Shown here: positions 1-6,188 of the stretch, piece by piece
How positions within the stretch are numbered: position 1 is the first letter of the stretch
How the letters are laid out: each line of letters begins with the position of its first letter
Assembly: GCA_023249695.1 (NCBI GenBank)
Contig: JAHFCD010000032.1
Coordinates: 1 to 10,470, forward strand
Reading direction: 5' to 3'
DNA from: Elusimicrobiota bacterium
GTDB lineage: Bacteria; Elusimicrobiota; Elusimicrobia; UBA1565; UBA9628
Length of the DNA: 10,470 bases
Made by a program: the position numbers and the translations under genes
Notes under the pieces: generated by a model
What the model saw: only the letters and a program-made list of their open reading frames with translations
What the model was told of the DNA's origin: nothing
Databases searched by the model: none

Positions 1-1681
1 CGCTGCCGCCCGCGGCCTGCCACATGCCGAGGAAGGTTTGGGCGGGAATGAAGCGGGCGCCCGAGGGCGGCTTGTTTCCGCTGTCGTTGACGTAATAGCC
101 GAGAATCTTTCCGGTCGAGGGATCGGATAGCGCGCCGGTGATCAAGATCGCATGACCGAGCACGGCGCGGGCCGGCTCCCCCCAGAGCACCCGCGCGTCG
201 ACCCCCACGATCACGGGACGGCCGCTGCGCACCGCGGCGTCGAGACGTTCCGGCTCGGCCGCGTCCGTGCGCGTGACGAGGAAGCCGCGGTCCATCAAGA
301 GGCTACCGTGCTGCTCGGGAAGCGTCCCCCACTCCTGATCATGGTAGCCCTTGGCGTTCGCCTCGCGCTGAAGAGCGTCCTCCGTCGCCGCGGGCGTGTT
401 ATTGTCCAACAGGCCGGCCATGACGAGGATCTGCTGCTGACTGACGACCACGCAATCCTGCCCCGTCTGCGCGTGCACGAGCGGCCCCCGTCCCGCGGGA
501 TCGCCGATCATCTGAATCTTTCCCTTTTCGCGCAGCCGCTGAATGCGTTCAAGCTCGGCGGCATCCTCGTCGGACGGCGCGGGCACGCCCTCGAGGCGGA
601 CGAGAAGCGACGGCGGTTCGGCGACCTTGGCCGAAGGCCGCAAGGTCGAGGACAAGGAGAGAACATCATTCCGCCTGCGGCCGGCGGGGACGACGGACGC
701 GCCGCTCGCGCTTGGGGTATTTCTTCCTCCCTGCGCGAGAACCGCCCCGCCCGCGTCTCCTCCCGGATCGGACGCCAGGCCGCGCGCGACGCGCAGCGCC
801 TTGAGACGGACGCGGGCGGAGGACAGTCCGCGCGCGACGGTGTTCATGCGCTCGACGCTCGGCGTCGCGGCCATGCAAAAATTGACCGCCTGCGAGGCCT
901 GACGCCATTGCCCCTGGGCGGTCTCGAGCTTGTCGGACAGCGCGTCGGGGCTCGCGGCGCCCGGACGGCCCGAGGCCGCGCCCTCGAGCGCCCGGTCGAC
1001 TCCCGCCAGAGCGCCCTCGCTCGCGTCGAGGCCGGGGCCGATCTTTTTCGACACGAGCGCCTCCAGCGGCGCGGTGAGTTCCTTCAGCCGCGCCTGCGCG
1101 TAGCTGCCCGCCATCGGGTCAGCGTCGTCCGAAACCGAGTAGTCGTTGGCCTCCTGCGAACCGCGGCAGATCGACGCGAGCGCCTCCGGCGGGCACGCGC
1201 CGCCGCCGCAGGAGGCCAGGCCGTCGGACATGAGAACCAGGCCCGCGTTCGCGCGGCGGAGGTGGGCGCACGCGGGGCGCTTCTCGGCGCACAGCCACTC
1301 CGACTCGGCCGCGGCCAGCTCGGCCGCGCTCAGCTTCCCGCGCGCGTCGATTGCCTCGTCGAGCTTGACCGCGTACGCGATCACCGGCTCGGGGTCCACG
1401 CAGCCGACGACGGCGGCGGTCCAGGTGGACATCGCGTAGCTCAGCGCGACCTTCATCCGCGCGAGAGCGGGCTTGCCGCACGCCGCGCCGCAGGCCCGCA
1501 GGTCGTCGTCCACCCGGGAGGCGGCCTCGTGGACGCCGCGGGCGTTCGCGCAGTCGCCGGCCCGGCAGACCGAGTCGAGCGCGGCCTGCGCGGCCGCGCG
1601 TCCGGCCGGAGCCTGGGCCGCGGCGATCGAGCCCGCGAAGACCATGACGGCGACGAAGCCGTAGAGCCGGGACGGCCGCAC
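1..1681 (-). CDS. Secreted protein with C-terminal papain/C39-like cysteine peptidase domain (3' end beyond window)
   Basis: An open frame of 560 codons starts at GTG (1681-1679) and has no stop before the window edge. The GTG is favoured because AGGAG (1692-1688) lies 6 nt upstream, overlapping the stop of the preceding gene. Residues 1-24 form a Sec signal peptide (Arg near the start, hydrophobic core, AAAQA cleavage region). Residues 39-172 are Ala-rich, probably helical, with ten cysteines, several in pairs (C39/C44, C64/C68, C131/C138, C158/C163). After a low-complexity linker (about 305-375), residues about 400-560 resemble papain/C39-like peptidases: Q405 and Q408 near D409-C410 (nucleophile), GTLPEQ followed by a GF strand, GRPVIVGVDA, H510 in GHAILITGA, and N532-D533 in YYVNDSG, then ARFIPAQTFLGMW. 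In that family such Cys-His-Asn/Asp sets cleave peptides. Substrate is unknown; a self-processing protease, a secreted effector or a leader-peptide protease are all possible. Third gene of the cassette. Confidence 0.85.
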   Translation of the reverse strand, partial: MRPSRLYGFVAVMVFAGSIAAAQAPAGRAAAQAALDSVCRAGDCANARGVHEAASRVDDDLRACGAACGKPALARMKVALSYAMSTWTAAVVGCVDPEPVIAYAVKLDEAIDARGKLSAAELAAAESEWLCAEKRPACAHLRRANAGLVLMSDGLASCGGGACPPEALASICRGSQEANDYSVSDDADPMAGSYAQARLKELTAPLEALVSKKIGPGLDASEGALAGVDRALEGAASGRPGAASPDALSDKLETAQGQWRQASQAVNFCMAATPSVERMNTVARGLSSARVRLKALRVARGLASDPGGDAGGAVLAQGGRNTPSASGASVVPAGRRRNDVLSLSSTLRPSAKVAEPPSLLVRLEGVPAPSDEDAAELERIQRLREKGKIQMIGDPAGRGPLVHAQTGQDCVVVSQQQILVMAGLLDNNTPAATEDALQREANAKGYHDQEWGTLPEQHGSLLMDRGFLVTRTDAAEPERLDAAVRSGRPVIVGVDARVLWGEPARAVLGHAILITGALSDPSTGKILGYYVNDSGNKPPSGARFIPAQTFLGMWQAAGGS

Positions 1682-1693
1682 GGGTTTCTCCTA
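1682..1693 (-). promoter_or_regulatory. Shine-Dalgarno that decides the GTG start of the peptidase gene
   Basis: The minus strand reads TAGGAGAAACCC then GTG. AGGAG is placed 6 nt before the GTG and shares bases with the TAG stop of the RDD gene. This spacing supports GTG at 1681 over the in-frame ATG at codon 13, which would cut into the signal peptide. The overlap suggests translational coupling of the two genes. Confidence 0.75.
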
Positions 1694-2482
1694 GGGCTCG
1701 CTGATCGCGACCAAGGTCGAATCGACGTCGCGCGCGCGGGTCACGACCACGTAGCTCGTCTTGTCGGCCTTGAAGCGGAAGCTCTTGATCTCGTAGAGGA
1801 CCGCCATGTCGCGCAGGAACGCCCGCGGGTCGAGCGACACCTCGGCCAGCGCGTACAGGCTGCCCGCGTAGCGGCCGTTGCGCTGGTGATACGACGCCTG
1901 CAAGGTCTGCACCTCGACGAGTCCCGCCTTCGCGTGCGCCACGGTCATGAGTTTGAGGTAGCGAGGCTCCCAGATTCCGTTCCAGCCCGCGGCCAGCGCG
2001 AACGCGACCACGAGCGTGCCCGCCGCGAGGCTCACGGCCGCCCCGCGCGCGCCGCCGGCCGGGCGGTCGCTGAGCACCAGGCTCCCGGCCGCGAGGTCGT
2101 GCCAGGTCCGGCCCTTCGGGTCGATGAGCGCCCAGAAGAAGCCGAGCGTGAGAATCGAACTCGGCAGATAGGACAGCGAGCGCGTGATGGCGGTCCCGAA
2201 GTCGAGCGGCTCGCCCTCCGCGTCGGCCACCCGCAGGCCGAGCAGGCGCTTGCCGACGGTGACGCGCCCGTCGCAGGAGAAGAACGCCTGATAGACGATG
2301 AAGAGCGCCGCCAGAAAGGCGATGACGACCGTCCCCTTCTCGTTGAGCAGGACCGGAAGGTCGCGGTCGAGGGCTTTCAGGATGAGGACCCAGGCCGCGG
2401 CGAAGAGCGCGTAGTCGGCCGCGAAGGCCAGCGCGCGCTCGGAGAAGTCGGCAGGGCGGGAGACGGGATGATGGTGGCTCAT
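1691..2482 (-). CDS. RDD-family membrane protein fused to a pilin-like C-terminal domain
   Basis: This 263-residue protein begins with a His-rich stretch (MSHHHP), then an RDD-type module: R16 and D23 flank the first membrane segment (about 17-37), a second segment spans about 52-68, followed by the GKRLLGLRV loop typical of RDD proteins, a third segment (about 105-120) and the R125-T-W-H-D129 LAAG signature. RDD proteins are poorly understood membrane proteins, some linked to ion or small-molecule transport. An added fourth segment (about 146-166) leads to an extracytoplasmic tail (about 180-263) that looks like the globular part of type IV pilins or pseudopilins: a helix with VQTLQASYHQRNGRYAGSL, then beta strands. 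No prepilin peptidase site (GFTLIE type) is seen, so the tail is anchored through the RDD module. SD GAGGA (2494-2490) sits 7 nt before ATG and overlaps the upstream TGA. Middle gene of the cassette; role unknown. Confidence 0.88.
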   Translation of the reverse strand: MSHHHPVSRPADFSERALAFAADYALFAAAWVLILKALDRDLPVLLNEKGTVVIAFLAALFIVYQAFFSCDGRVTVGKRLLGLRVADAEGEPLDFGTAITRSLSYLPSSILTLGFFWALIDPKGRTWHDLAAGSLVLSDRPAGGARGAAVSLAAGTLVVAFALAAGWNGIWEPRYLKLMTVAHAKAGLVEVQTLQASYHQRNGRYAGSLYALAEVSLDPRAFLRDMAVLYEIKSFRFKADKTSYVVVTRARDVDSTLVAISEP

Positions 2483-2495
2483 AGGGTTATCCTCA
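2483..2495 (-). promoter_or_regulatory. Shine-Dalgarno overlapping the upstream stop codon
   Basis: The minus strand reads TGAGGATAACCCT then ATG. The TGA stop of the 773-aa gene is part of the GAGGA Shine-Dalgarno of the RDD gene, 7 nt before its ATG. The same arrangement recurs at the next junction, which suggests the three genes are translated as a coupled set. Confidence 0.7.
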
Positions 2496-4814
2496 GGGGA
2501 GCGGCTGGACCGAGCCTTTGCTGCCGGCGATGTACTTGGTCAGCTTCTCGTTGACCTTGCAGTACTTGTCCACGTTGTCGGGATTGTCGGGATTTCGGTA
2601 CGACGGGCTGCTTTTCGCGTCGCCCAGGCCCAAGGCCTTGGCGCAGTCGGTGGTCGCGGCCTCCAGATCCTTGTTCTTCGAAGCCTCCTGCGGCCACTCC
2701 AAGGTGAACCACAGCGCGGTGAACGTGGTCAGCTTCGAGCTGTTGCCGGTGGCCTCGGCGAGCTTCTTCAGGCGCGGGCTGCCGGCCGTCGTGTAATCCT
2801 TCCTCAGGGCGTCCACGGAGGCGAGCACCGCGGCGCCGAAGCCCGCGGCCAGATCGGCGTCGGCCTTCGCGCGCAGCTTCGCGGGATCGCGGTCGCCGGC
2901 TTCCGCGGCCGCCAACGCCGTGATCTTGGTCTTCGCGGCGTCCTCGATGACCGTGCGGCCCGCGGCGCACCAGGCCTCGGCCTCGCCCGCGGCCTTCTCG
3001 CGCGCGGCCTTCGCGATCGCGGGATCGTCGAAGTAGTCCTGCTTGATCGCCGCGGCGGCGTCCTTCTTCTTCTTGCACTCGACATCCGAGGCCGCCAGGG
3101 CCTCCAGGCGCTTCTTCTCGACGTCGTTGCGCGAGCGCACGTTCCCGCCGGCCATCTCGGCCGCGGCGGCGCGCTGGCGCGCGGCGTACGTCTCGTAGTC
3201 GTTGCGCACCAGGTCTTTCGGGTTGTCGCAGCCGGCGGCGCCGTCCCGGATCTTCTTCGTCGCGGGCGGCACGGCCCGGGCGAGCTCGCTCTCCCCGGGC
3301 TTGAGATTGGTGTTCAGCGGCGCGCCGGGCTGGCCGGCGCCGCCGATGGCGGCGAACAGGGCCTGGTTCTTGGCGTCGCCCGCCTCGCCCTCGACGATGA
3401 GGCGCGCGATCCTGCCGGCGACGTTGTTGCGCGTGTCGGCGTCGCCCTCCACGGCCGAGGGCGGGATGCTCGTCAACGCGACCTTCTTGCCCGCTTTCTC
3501 GAACACGATGACCCGGCTCCCATCGGGCCTGGTCTCGACCTTCGCGGAGCCGGCGGACTTCAGCATGGTCTCGCGGGCCGCGAACATCTCCTGGGCCTCC
3601 TTGGTCTTCGCCCAGGCCTCGCCGTCCGGCTGGCGCTTCTTGTTCTCGTACATCGAATCGAGCTGTTGGTACTCGGGCGACTCCGCCAGACGCGCGACCA
3701 CGGCCGCCGCCAGCGAGTTCGCAGGCTGCTTCGAGGCTTCCGCGGACGTCCGCGCGGACACCTCGAATTGGGCGATCGACTTGCCGCCCAGCCGCGCCTT
3801 GGCCGTCGCGACGATTTTGTCGACCTCCGCCGAGCGGATGGCGATCAGATTGCGCAGGCCCATGTCGATCGGGTCGAGCAGGGCCGCGCCGCGCATGCCC
3901 TGATCCTTGAACTCCGGCAGCGTCCCGGGGCCGACCAGCGAGGCCAACGCCGCGCCGTACTTCTCCTCGGCCAGCGCGTTCGGTTTCTTCGCCTCGACGA
4001 GGATGAAATCCTTCGGCAGGCCCGAGGTCAACGCGTACACGCCGGGGATGTCGGCGCCGACGCGCGCCTTGAAGAACGCGTTGGATTTGCCCAATGTCCC
4101 GATCTTCTCGCTCAGGCCGAGGACCGCCATGCGGAAGGCGACCACGGAGTCGCCGAGAGTCGGGCCGTCGTTGACGAGCTTGCGCATCGTCGCTCCAAGC
4201 TGCTCCGGAGCGACGGACGCGGCCTTCAGCTCGCCCTCCTTGAAAATCGTCGCGAGGCGGGGCTTGATCGCGCCGATGGGCCCGCCCGTCGTGCCCTTTC
4301 CCAGCTCGGCGAGGGTTTGCGGGGAAACCTGAAAGTCCGCGTAACCCAGCGCCTTGGCCGCGTCGAGGACCGCGTCGCCCGCGGCGACGATCGCCGCGGC
4401 CTGCGCGTCGATCTCCGCGTAGAAATCGCTGACGACGAGAACGAGCCCGATGTGCTGGGCCACGGTGGCGTCCTTCCAAAAATCCGCCGCCGCGGGATTG
4501 CGCCAACGCAGCGCCGTCCCGCCGATCACCTGATGGGTTTTCATGTCCATGACCACTTCCCCCGCGATGGGCTCCAACGTCGCGAGGTGCCGCCAGGTCG
4601 CCGCGTCGCAGGTCTTGAGCTGGCCGAACTTGAGCTTGACGATGTCGCTGACGACCTCGAGGCGCTCGTCGGAGACGCTACGGCCAGGCTGGGACATGGT
4701 CGCGCGCGTCTTCTCGAGCCACTCGGTGTCGCAGCGCGCCCCGGGCTTGGGGTCGGCGGCCGCCGGCAGGGCGGCAAAAAGCAAGAGAAGAGGGAGGGAC
4801 GAGGGGGTTTTCAT
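2493..4814 (-). CDS. Secreted Ala-rich protein of unknown family, 773 aa
   Basis: I do not recognise a known domain. The ATG at 4814 is preceded by GGAG (4824-4821) with 6-nt spacing and by a strong promoter. Residues 1-20 are a Sec signal peptide (K2, run of Leu at 9-12, PAAA then DPK), with cleavage expected after A20; no Cys follows the cleavage site, so it is not a lipoprotein. The mature chain is about 750 residues, rich in Ala, Lys and Glu, and likely mainly helical, with charged stretches around 390-420 and 540-600. Seven cysteines (28, 69, 529, 580, 616, 724, 752) sit near both ends, which permits disulfides in an oxidising compartment. No membrane segment follows the signal peptide. 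It is first in the three-gene cassette, 10 bp before the RDD gene. It could be a periplasmic or surface structural protein or a substrate of the downstream cysteine peptidase; that is inference only. Confidence 0.85.
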   Translation of the reverse strand: MKTPSSLPLLLLFAALPAAADPKPGARCDTEWLEKTRATMSQPGRSVSDERLEVVSDIVKLKFGQLKTCDAATWRHLATLEPIAGEVVMDMKTHQVIGGTALRWRNPAAADFWKDATVAQHIGLVLVVSDFYAEIDAQAAAIVAAGDAVLDAAKALGYADFQVSPQTLAELGKGTTGGPIGAIKPRLATIFKEGELKAASVAPEQLGATMRKLVNDGPTLGDSVVAFRMAVLGLSEKIGTLGKSNAFFKARVGADIPGVYALTSGLPKDFILVEAKKPNALAEEKYGAALASLVGPGTLPEFKDQGMRGAALLDPIDMGLRNLIAIRSAEVDKIVATAKARLGGKSIAQFEVSARTSAEASKQPANSLAAAVVARLAESPEYQQLDSMYENKKRQPDGEAWAKTKEAQEMFAARETMLKSAGSAKVETRPDGSRVIVFEKAGKKVALTSIPPSAVEGDADTRNNVAGRIARLIVEGEAGDAKNQALFAAIGGAGQPGAPLNTNLKPGESELARAVPPATKKIRDGAAGCDNPKDLVRNDYETYAARQRAAAAEMAGGNVRSRNDVEKKRLEALAASDVECKKKKDAAAAIKQDYFDDPAIAKAAREKAAGEAEAWCAAGRTVIEDAAKTKITALAAAEAGDRDPAKLRAKADADLAAGFGAAVLASVDALRKDYTTAGSPRLKKLAEATGNSSKLTTFTALWFTLEWPQEASKNKDLEAATTDCAKALGLGDAKSSPSYRNPDNPDNVDKYCKVNEKLTKYIAGSKGSVQPLP

Positions 4815-4837
4815 GGGGCTCTCCAGGGGACGCTCGA

Positions 4838-4866
4838 AGGATAAGCCCGGGCCCTTGTTTTGTCAA
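4838..4866 (-). promoter_or_regulatory. Sigma70-type promoter for the three-gene cassette
   Basis: On the minus strand a perfect TTGACA (4866-4861) is followed by a 17-bp spacer and TATCCT (4843-4838), 4 of 6 matches to TATAAT with the key first A and last T kept. Transcription should begin near 4831, giving a leader of about 16 nt that holds the GGAG ribosome site (4824-4821) before ATG at 4814. The optimal spacing and the right distance to a well-supported start make this the best promoter in the window. Confidence 0.82.
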
Positions 4867-4874
4867 GCCCTCTA

Positions 4875-4887
4875 GAACTCCAAGTTC
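4875..4887. promoter_or_regulatory. Short palindrome next to the -35 box, possible operator
   Basis: GAACT and AGTTC flank a 3-bp centre, ending 9 bp upstream of the TTGACA box. The position suits an activator or repressor site, but 5-bp arms occur easily by chance, so this is a weak call. Confidence 0.25.
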
Positions 4888-4920
4888 ACGGGGTTTCGGG
4901 CGGCGGGTGGGAGACAGGTT

Positions 4921-4961
4921 TATCTCAAGATAATCGAACGAGGATATCTCTATTTGAACGA
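4921..4961. repeat. Imperfect direct duplication in an AT-rich island
   Basis: TATCTC followed by GAACGA occurs twice: at 4921-4926 with 4936-4941, and at 4945-4950 with 4956-4961, separated internally by 9 and 5 bp. The segment is clearly more AT-rich than the surrounding genes and lies between the prfB hairpin and the cassette promoter. It may be a regulatory region or simply unconstrained spacer. Confidence 0.35.
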
Positions 4962-4990
4962 CATGGCGCCTGCGGCGCCATGTCGTTCAA
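4954..4990 (-). terminator. Perfect 17-bp inverted repeat after prfB, probable transcript-end hairpin
   Basis: Arms 4954-4970 and 4974-4990 are exact reverse complements with a 3-nt loop. The stem is GC-rich near the loop (GGCGCC) and starts 13 nt after the prfB TAA. On the transcript the stem is followed by AAATAGAGATA, not a U-tract, so it is not a textbook intrinsic terminator. It could end transcription by a U-tract-independent route, protect the 3' end of the prfB message, or be a small palindromic repeat. Its place between two transcription units favours a 3'-end role. Confidence 0.5.
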
Positions 4991-5003
4991 TCGCCCGGAT
5001 GAC

Positions 5004-6140
5004 TTACTCCTCTTCTCCGCCCGCCTTGACGCGGGGCGGCTTGCCGGCGGCGATCCAGCTGAGATAGGCCTCGAGGAACGGGTCCAGGTCGCCGTCCATG
5101 ACATTGGCGATCTGGGAGGTCTGCTGGCCGGTGCGGAGATCCTTGACCATCTGGTAGGGCATGAACACGTACGAGCGGATCTGGTGACCCCAGGCGATGT
5201 CGCCCATCTCGCCGTAATGCTTTTCCACGGCGGAGCGCTTCTTGTCCAATTCGATCTGGTAGAGCTTCGCCTTGAGCATGCGCATCGCGTTCATGCGGTT
5301 CTGCAGCTGCGAGCGCTCGGTCTGGCAGGCGACGACGAGGCCGGACGGGGCGTGGCGTATGCGCACCGCGGTCTCGACCTTGTTGACGTTCTGGCCGCCC
5401 GCGCCGCCGGAACGGAAGGTCTCGAGCGTGATGTCCTCGTCCTTGACCTGGATGTCGACCTCGTCCTCGATGTCGGGGACCACGTCGAGCGAGGCGAAAG
5501 AGGTGTGGCGGCGCTTGGCCGAGTCGAAGGGCGAGATGCGCACGAGGCGGTGCACGCCCATCTCTCCTTTGAGGAGACCATAGGCATTGGGGCCGCGGAT
5601 GAAGGCGGACAGGCTCTTGAGGCCGGCGCCGTCGCCCTTGGAGAATTCCGTGATCACGACCTCGTAGCCGTTCTTCTCGCACCAGCGCGTGTACATGCGC
5701 CACAGCATCTCGGCCCAGTCGCAGGCCTCGAGGCCGCCGGCGCCGGAATGGACGCTGACGATCGCGTCGTCCTTGTCGAACTCGCCGGAGAGCTTCAGGC
5801 GCATGTCCATCGCGCGCAGTAAGGTCTCGGCTTCCTTAATACCCTTGGAGGCCTCTTTGATCTCCCCCTCATCCTGCATCTCGGTGGCGAGCTCGCAGTG
5901 AGCCTTCAGGTCGTCGAGGGTGACCTCGGCCTTGTCGTACTCGGCCAAAGTCTTCTTCAGATCGTTGAGCTCCTTCGATTTCTTCTTCGCCTTGACCGAG
6001 TCGGTCCAAAACGAAGGCTCGCCCGCCTCCGCCTCGCGCGCGGCGACTTCCTTGCGCAGCTTGGCGAGATCGAGGTTCTTGCCGATCTTGATGAGCAAGG
6101 TCCGCATCTCGTCGATTTTGTTGGAGGTCTCGGTGAACAT
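5004..6140 (-). CDS. prfB: Peptide chain release factor 2 (RF2)
   Basis: RF2 ends translation at UGA and UAA by reading the stop codon and hydrolysing the peptidyl-tRNA ester. The 378-residue product matches the usual length (about 365-370). It has an N-terminal helical domain (about 1-115), the RF2-specific stop-recognition tripeptide S203-P204-F205 in [16 protein letters not shown], and the catalytic G248-G249-Q250 loop in [20 protein letters not shown] rather than PxT distinguishes it from RF1. The C-terminal tail is slightly long and acidic (GEEE). Many bacteria control prfB by a +1 frameshift at a CTT-TGA-C site near codon 25; here the matching place is CTC-GAT (L23-D24) read in one continuous frame, so that control is absent. 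ATG at 6140 has no clear Shine-Dalgarno; TAGAAT lies 7 nt upstream. Last gene of the right-hand unit, 48 bp after the lipoprotein gene. Confidence 0.97.
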   Translation of the reverse strand: MFTETSNKIDEMRTLLIKIGKNLDLAKLRKEVAAREAEAGEPSFWTDSVKAKKKSKELNDLKKTLAEYDKAEVTLDDLKAHCELATEMQDEGEIKEASKGIKEAETLLRAMDMRLKLSGEFDKDDAIVSVHSGAGGLEACDWAEMLWRMYTRWCEKNGYEVVITEFSKGDGAGLKSLSAFIRGPNAYGLLKGEMGVHRLVRISPFDSAKRRHTSFASLDVVPDIEDEVDIQVKDEDITLETFRSGGAGGQNVNKVETAVRIRHAPSGLVVACQTERSQLQNRMNAMRMLKAKLYQIELDKKRSAVEKHYGEMGDIAWGHQIRSYVFMPYQMVKDLRTGQQTSQIANVMDGDLDPFLEAYLSWIAAGKPPRVKAGGEEE

Positions 6141-6147
6141 CGTGGGT

Positions 6148-6153
6148 ATTCTA
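6148..6153 (-). promoter_or_regulatory. Possible -10 box for prfB (leaderless start?)
   Basis: TAGAAT on the minus strand is 7 nt before the prfB ATG, which lacks a Shine-Dalgarno. If used, transcription would begin at or next to the ATG, giving a leaderless message. No convincing -35 hexamer is found 16-18 bp upstream, so the call rests on the -10 match and distance alone. Confidence 0.3.
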
Positions 6154-6188
6154 GAAAATTGGTGCCCGGCCTAACGGTCGCGACAGCA

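Noticed and set aside
1..1681. Polymorphic toxin with the RDD protein as its immunity partner
   Set aside because: The peptidase motifs do resemble toxin-associated C39-like domains, but there is an ordinary signal peptide, no repeat or trafficking module in view, and RDD-pilin is not a known immunity type; too little evidence to call it.
152..2554. 800-codon open frame on the plus strand
   Set aside because: It is codon-aligned antisense to the peptidase and RDD genes, where TTA, CTA and TCA codons are rare in GC-rich coding DNA. Its product is Arg/Gly/Ala-rich, without domains, and it crosses two real genes with signal peptide, membrane segments and ribosome sites.
2479..4506. 675-codon minus-strand open frame overlapping the 773-aa gene
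   Set aside because: Its product is an Arg/Gly-rich low-complexity chain in another frame, without a promoter or ribosome site of its own; the 773-aa frame has signal peptide, SD and promoter.
3666..4844. 392-codon plus-strand open frame
   Set aside because: Antisense shadow of the 773-aa gene; Arg-rich product with no motif, and it crosses the leader of that gene.
4815..5003. Small RNA gene or riboswitch in the gap
   Set aside because: Apart from the simple hairpin, the repeats and the promoter, no multi-helix structure or known riboswitch pattern is visible, and the predicted leader is only about 16 nt.
4860..5822. 320-codon plus-strand open frame across the intergenic gap and prfB
   Set aside because: Antisense to prfB for most of its length, with no ribosome site and no domain; RF2 motifs on the minus strand are decisive.
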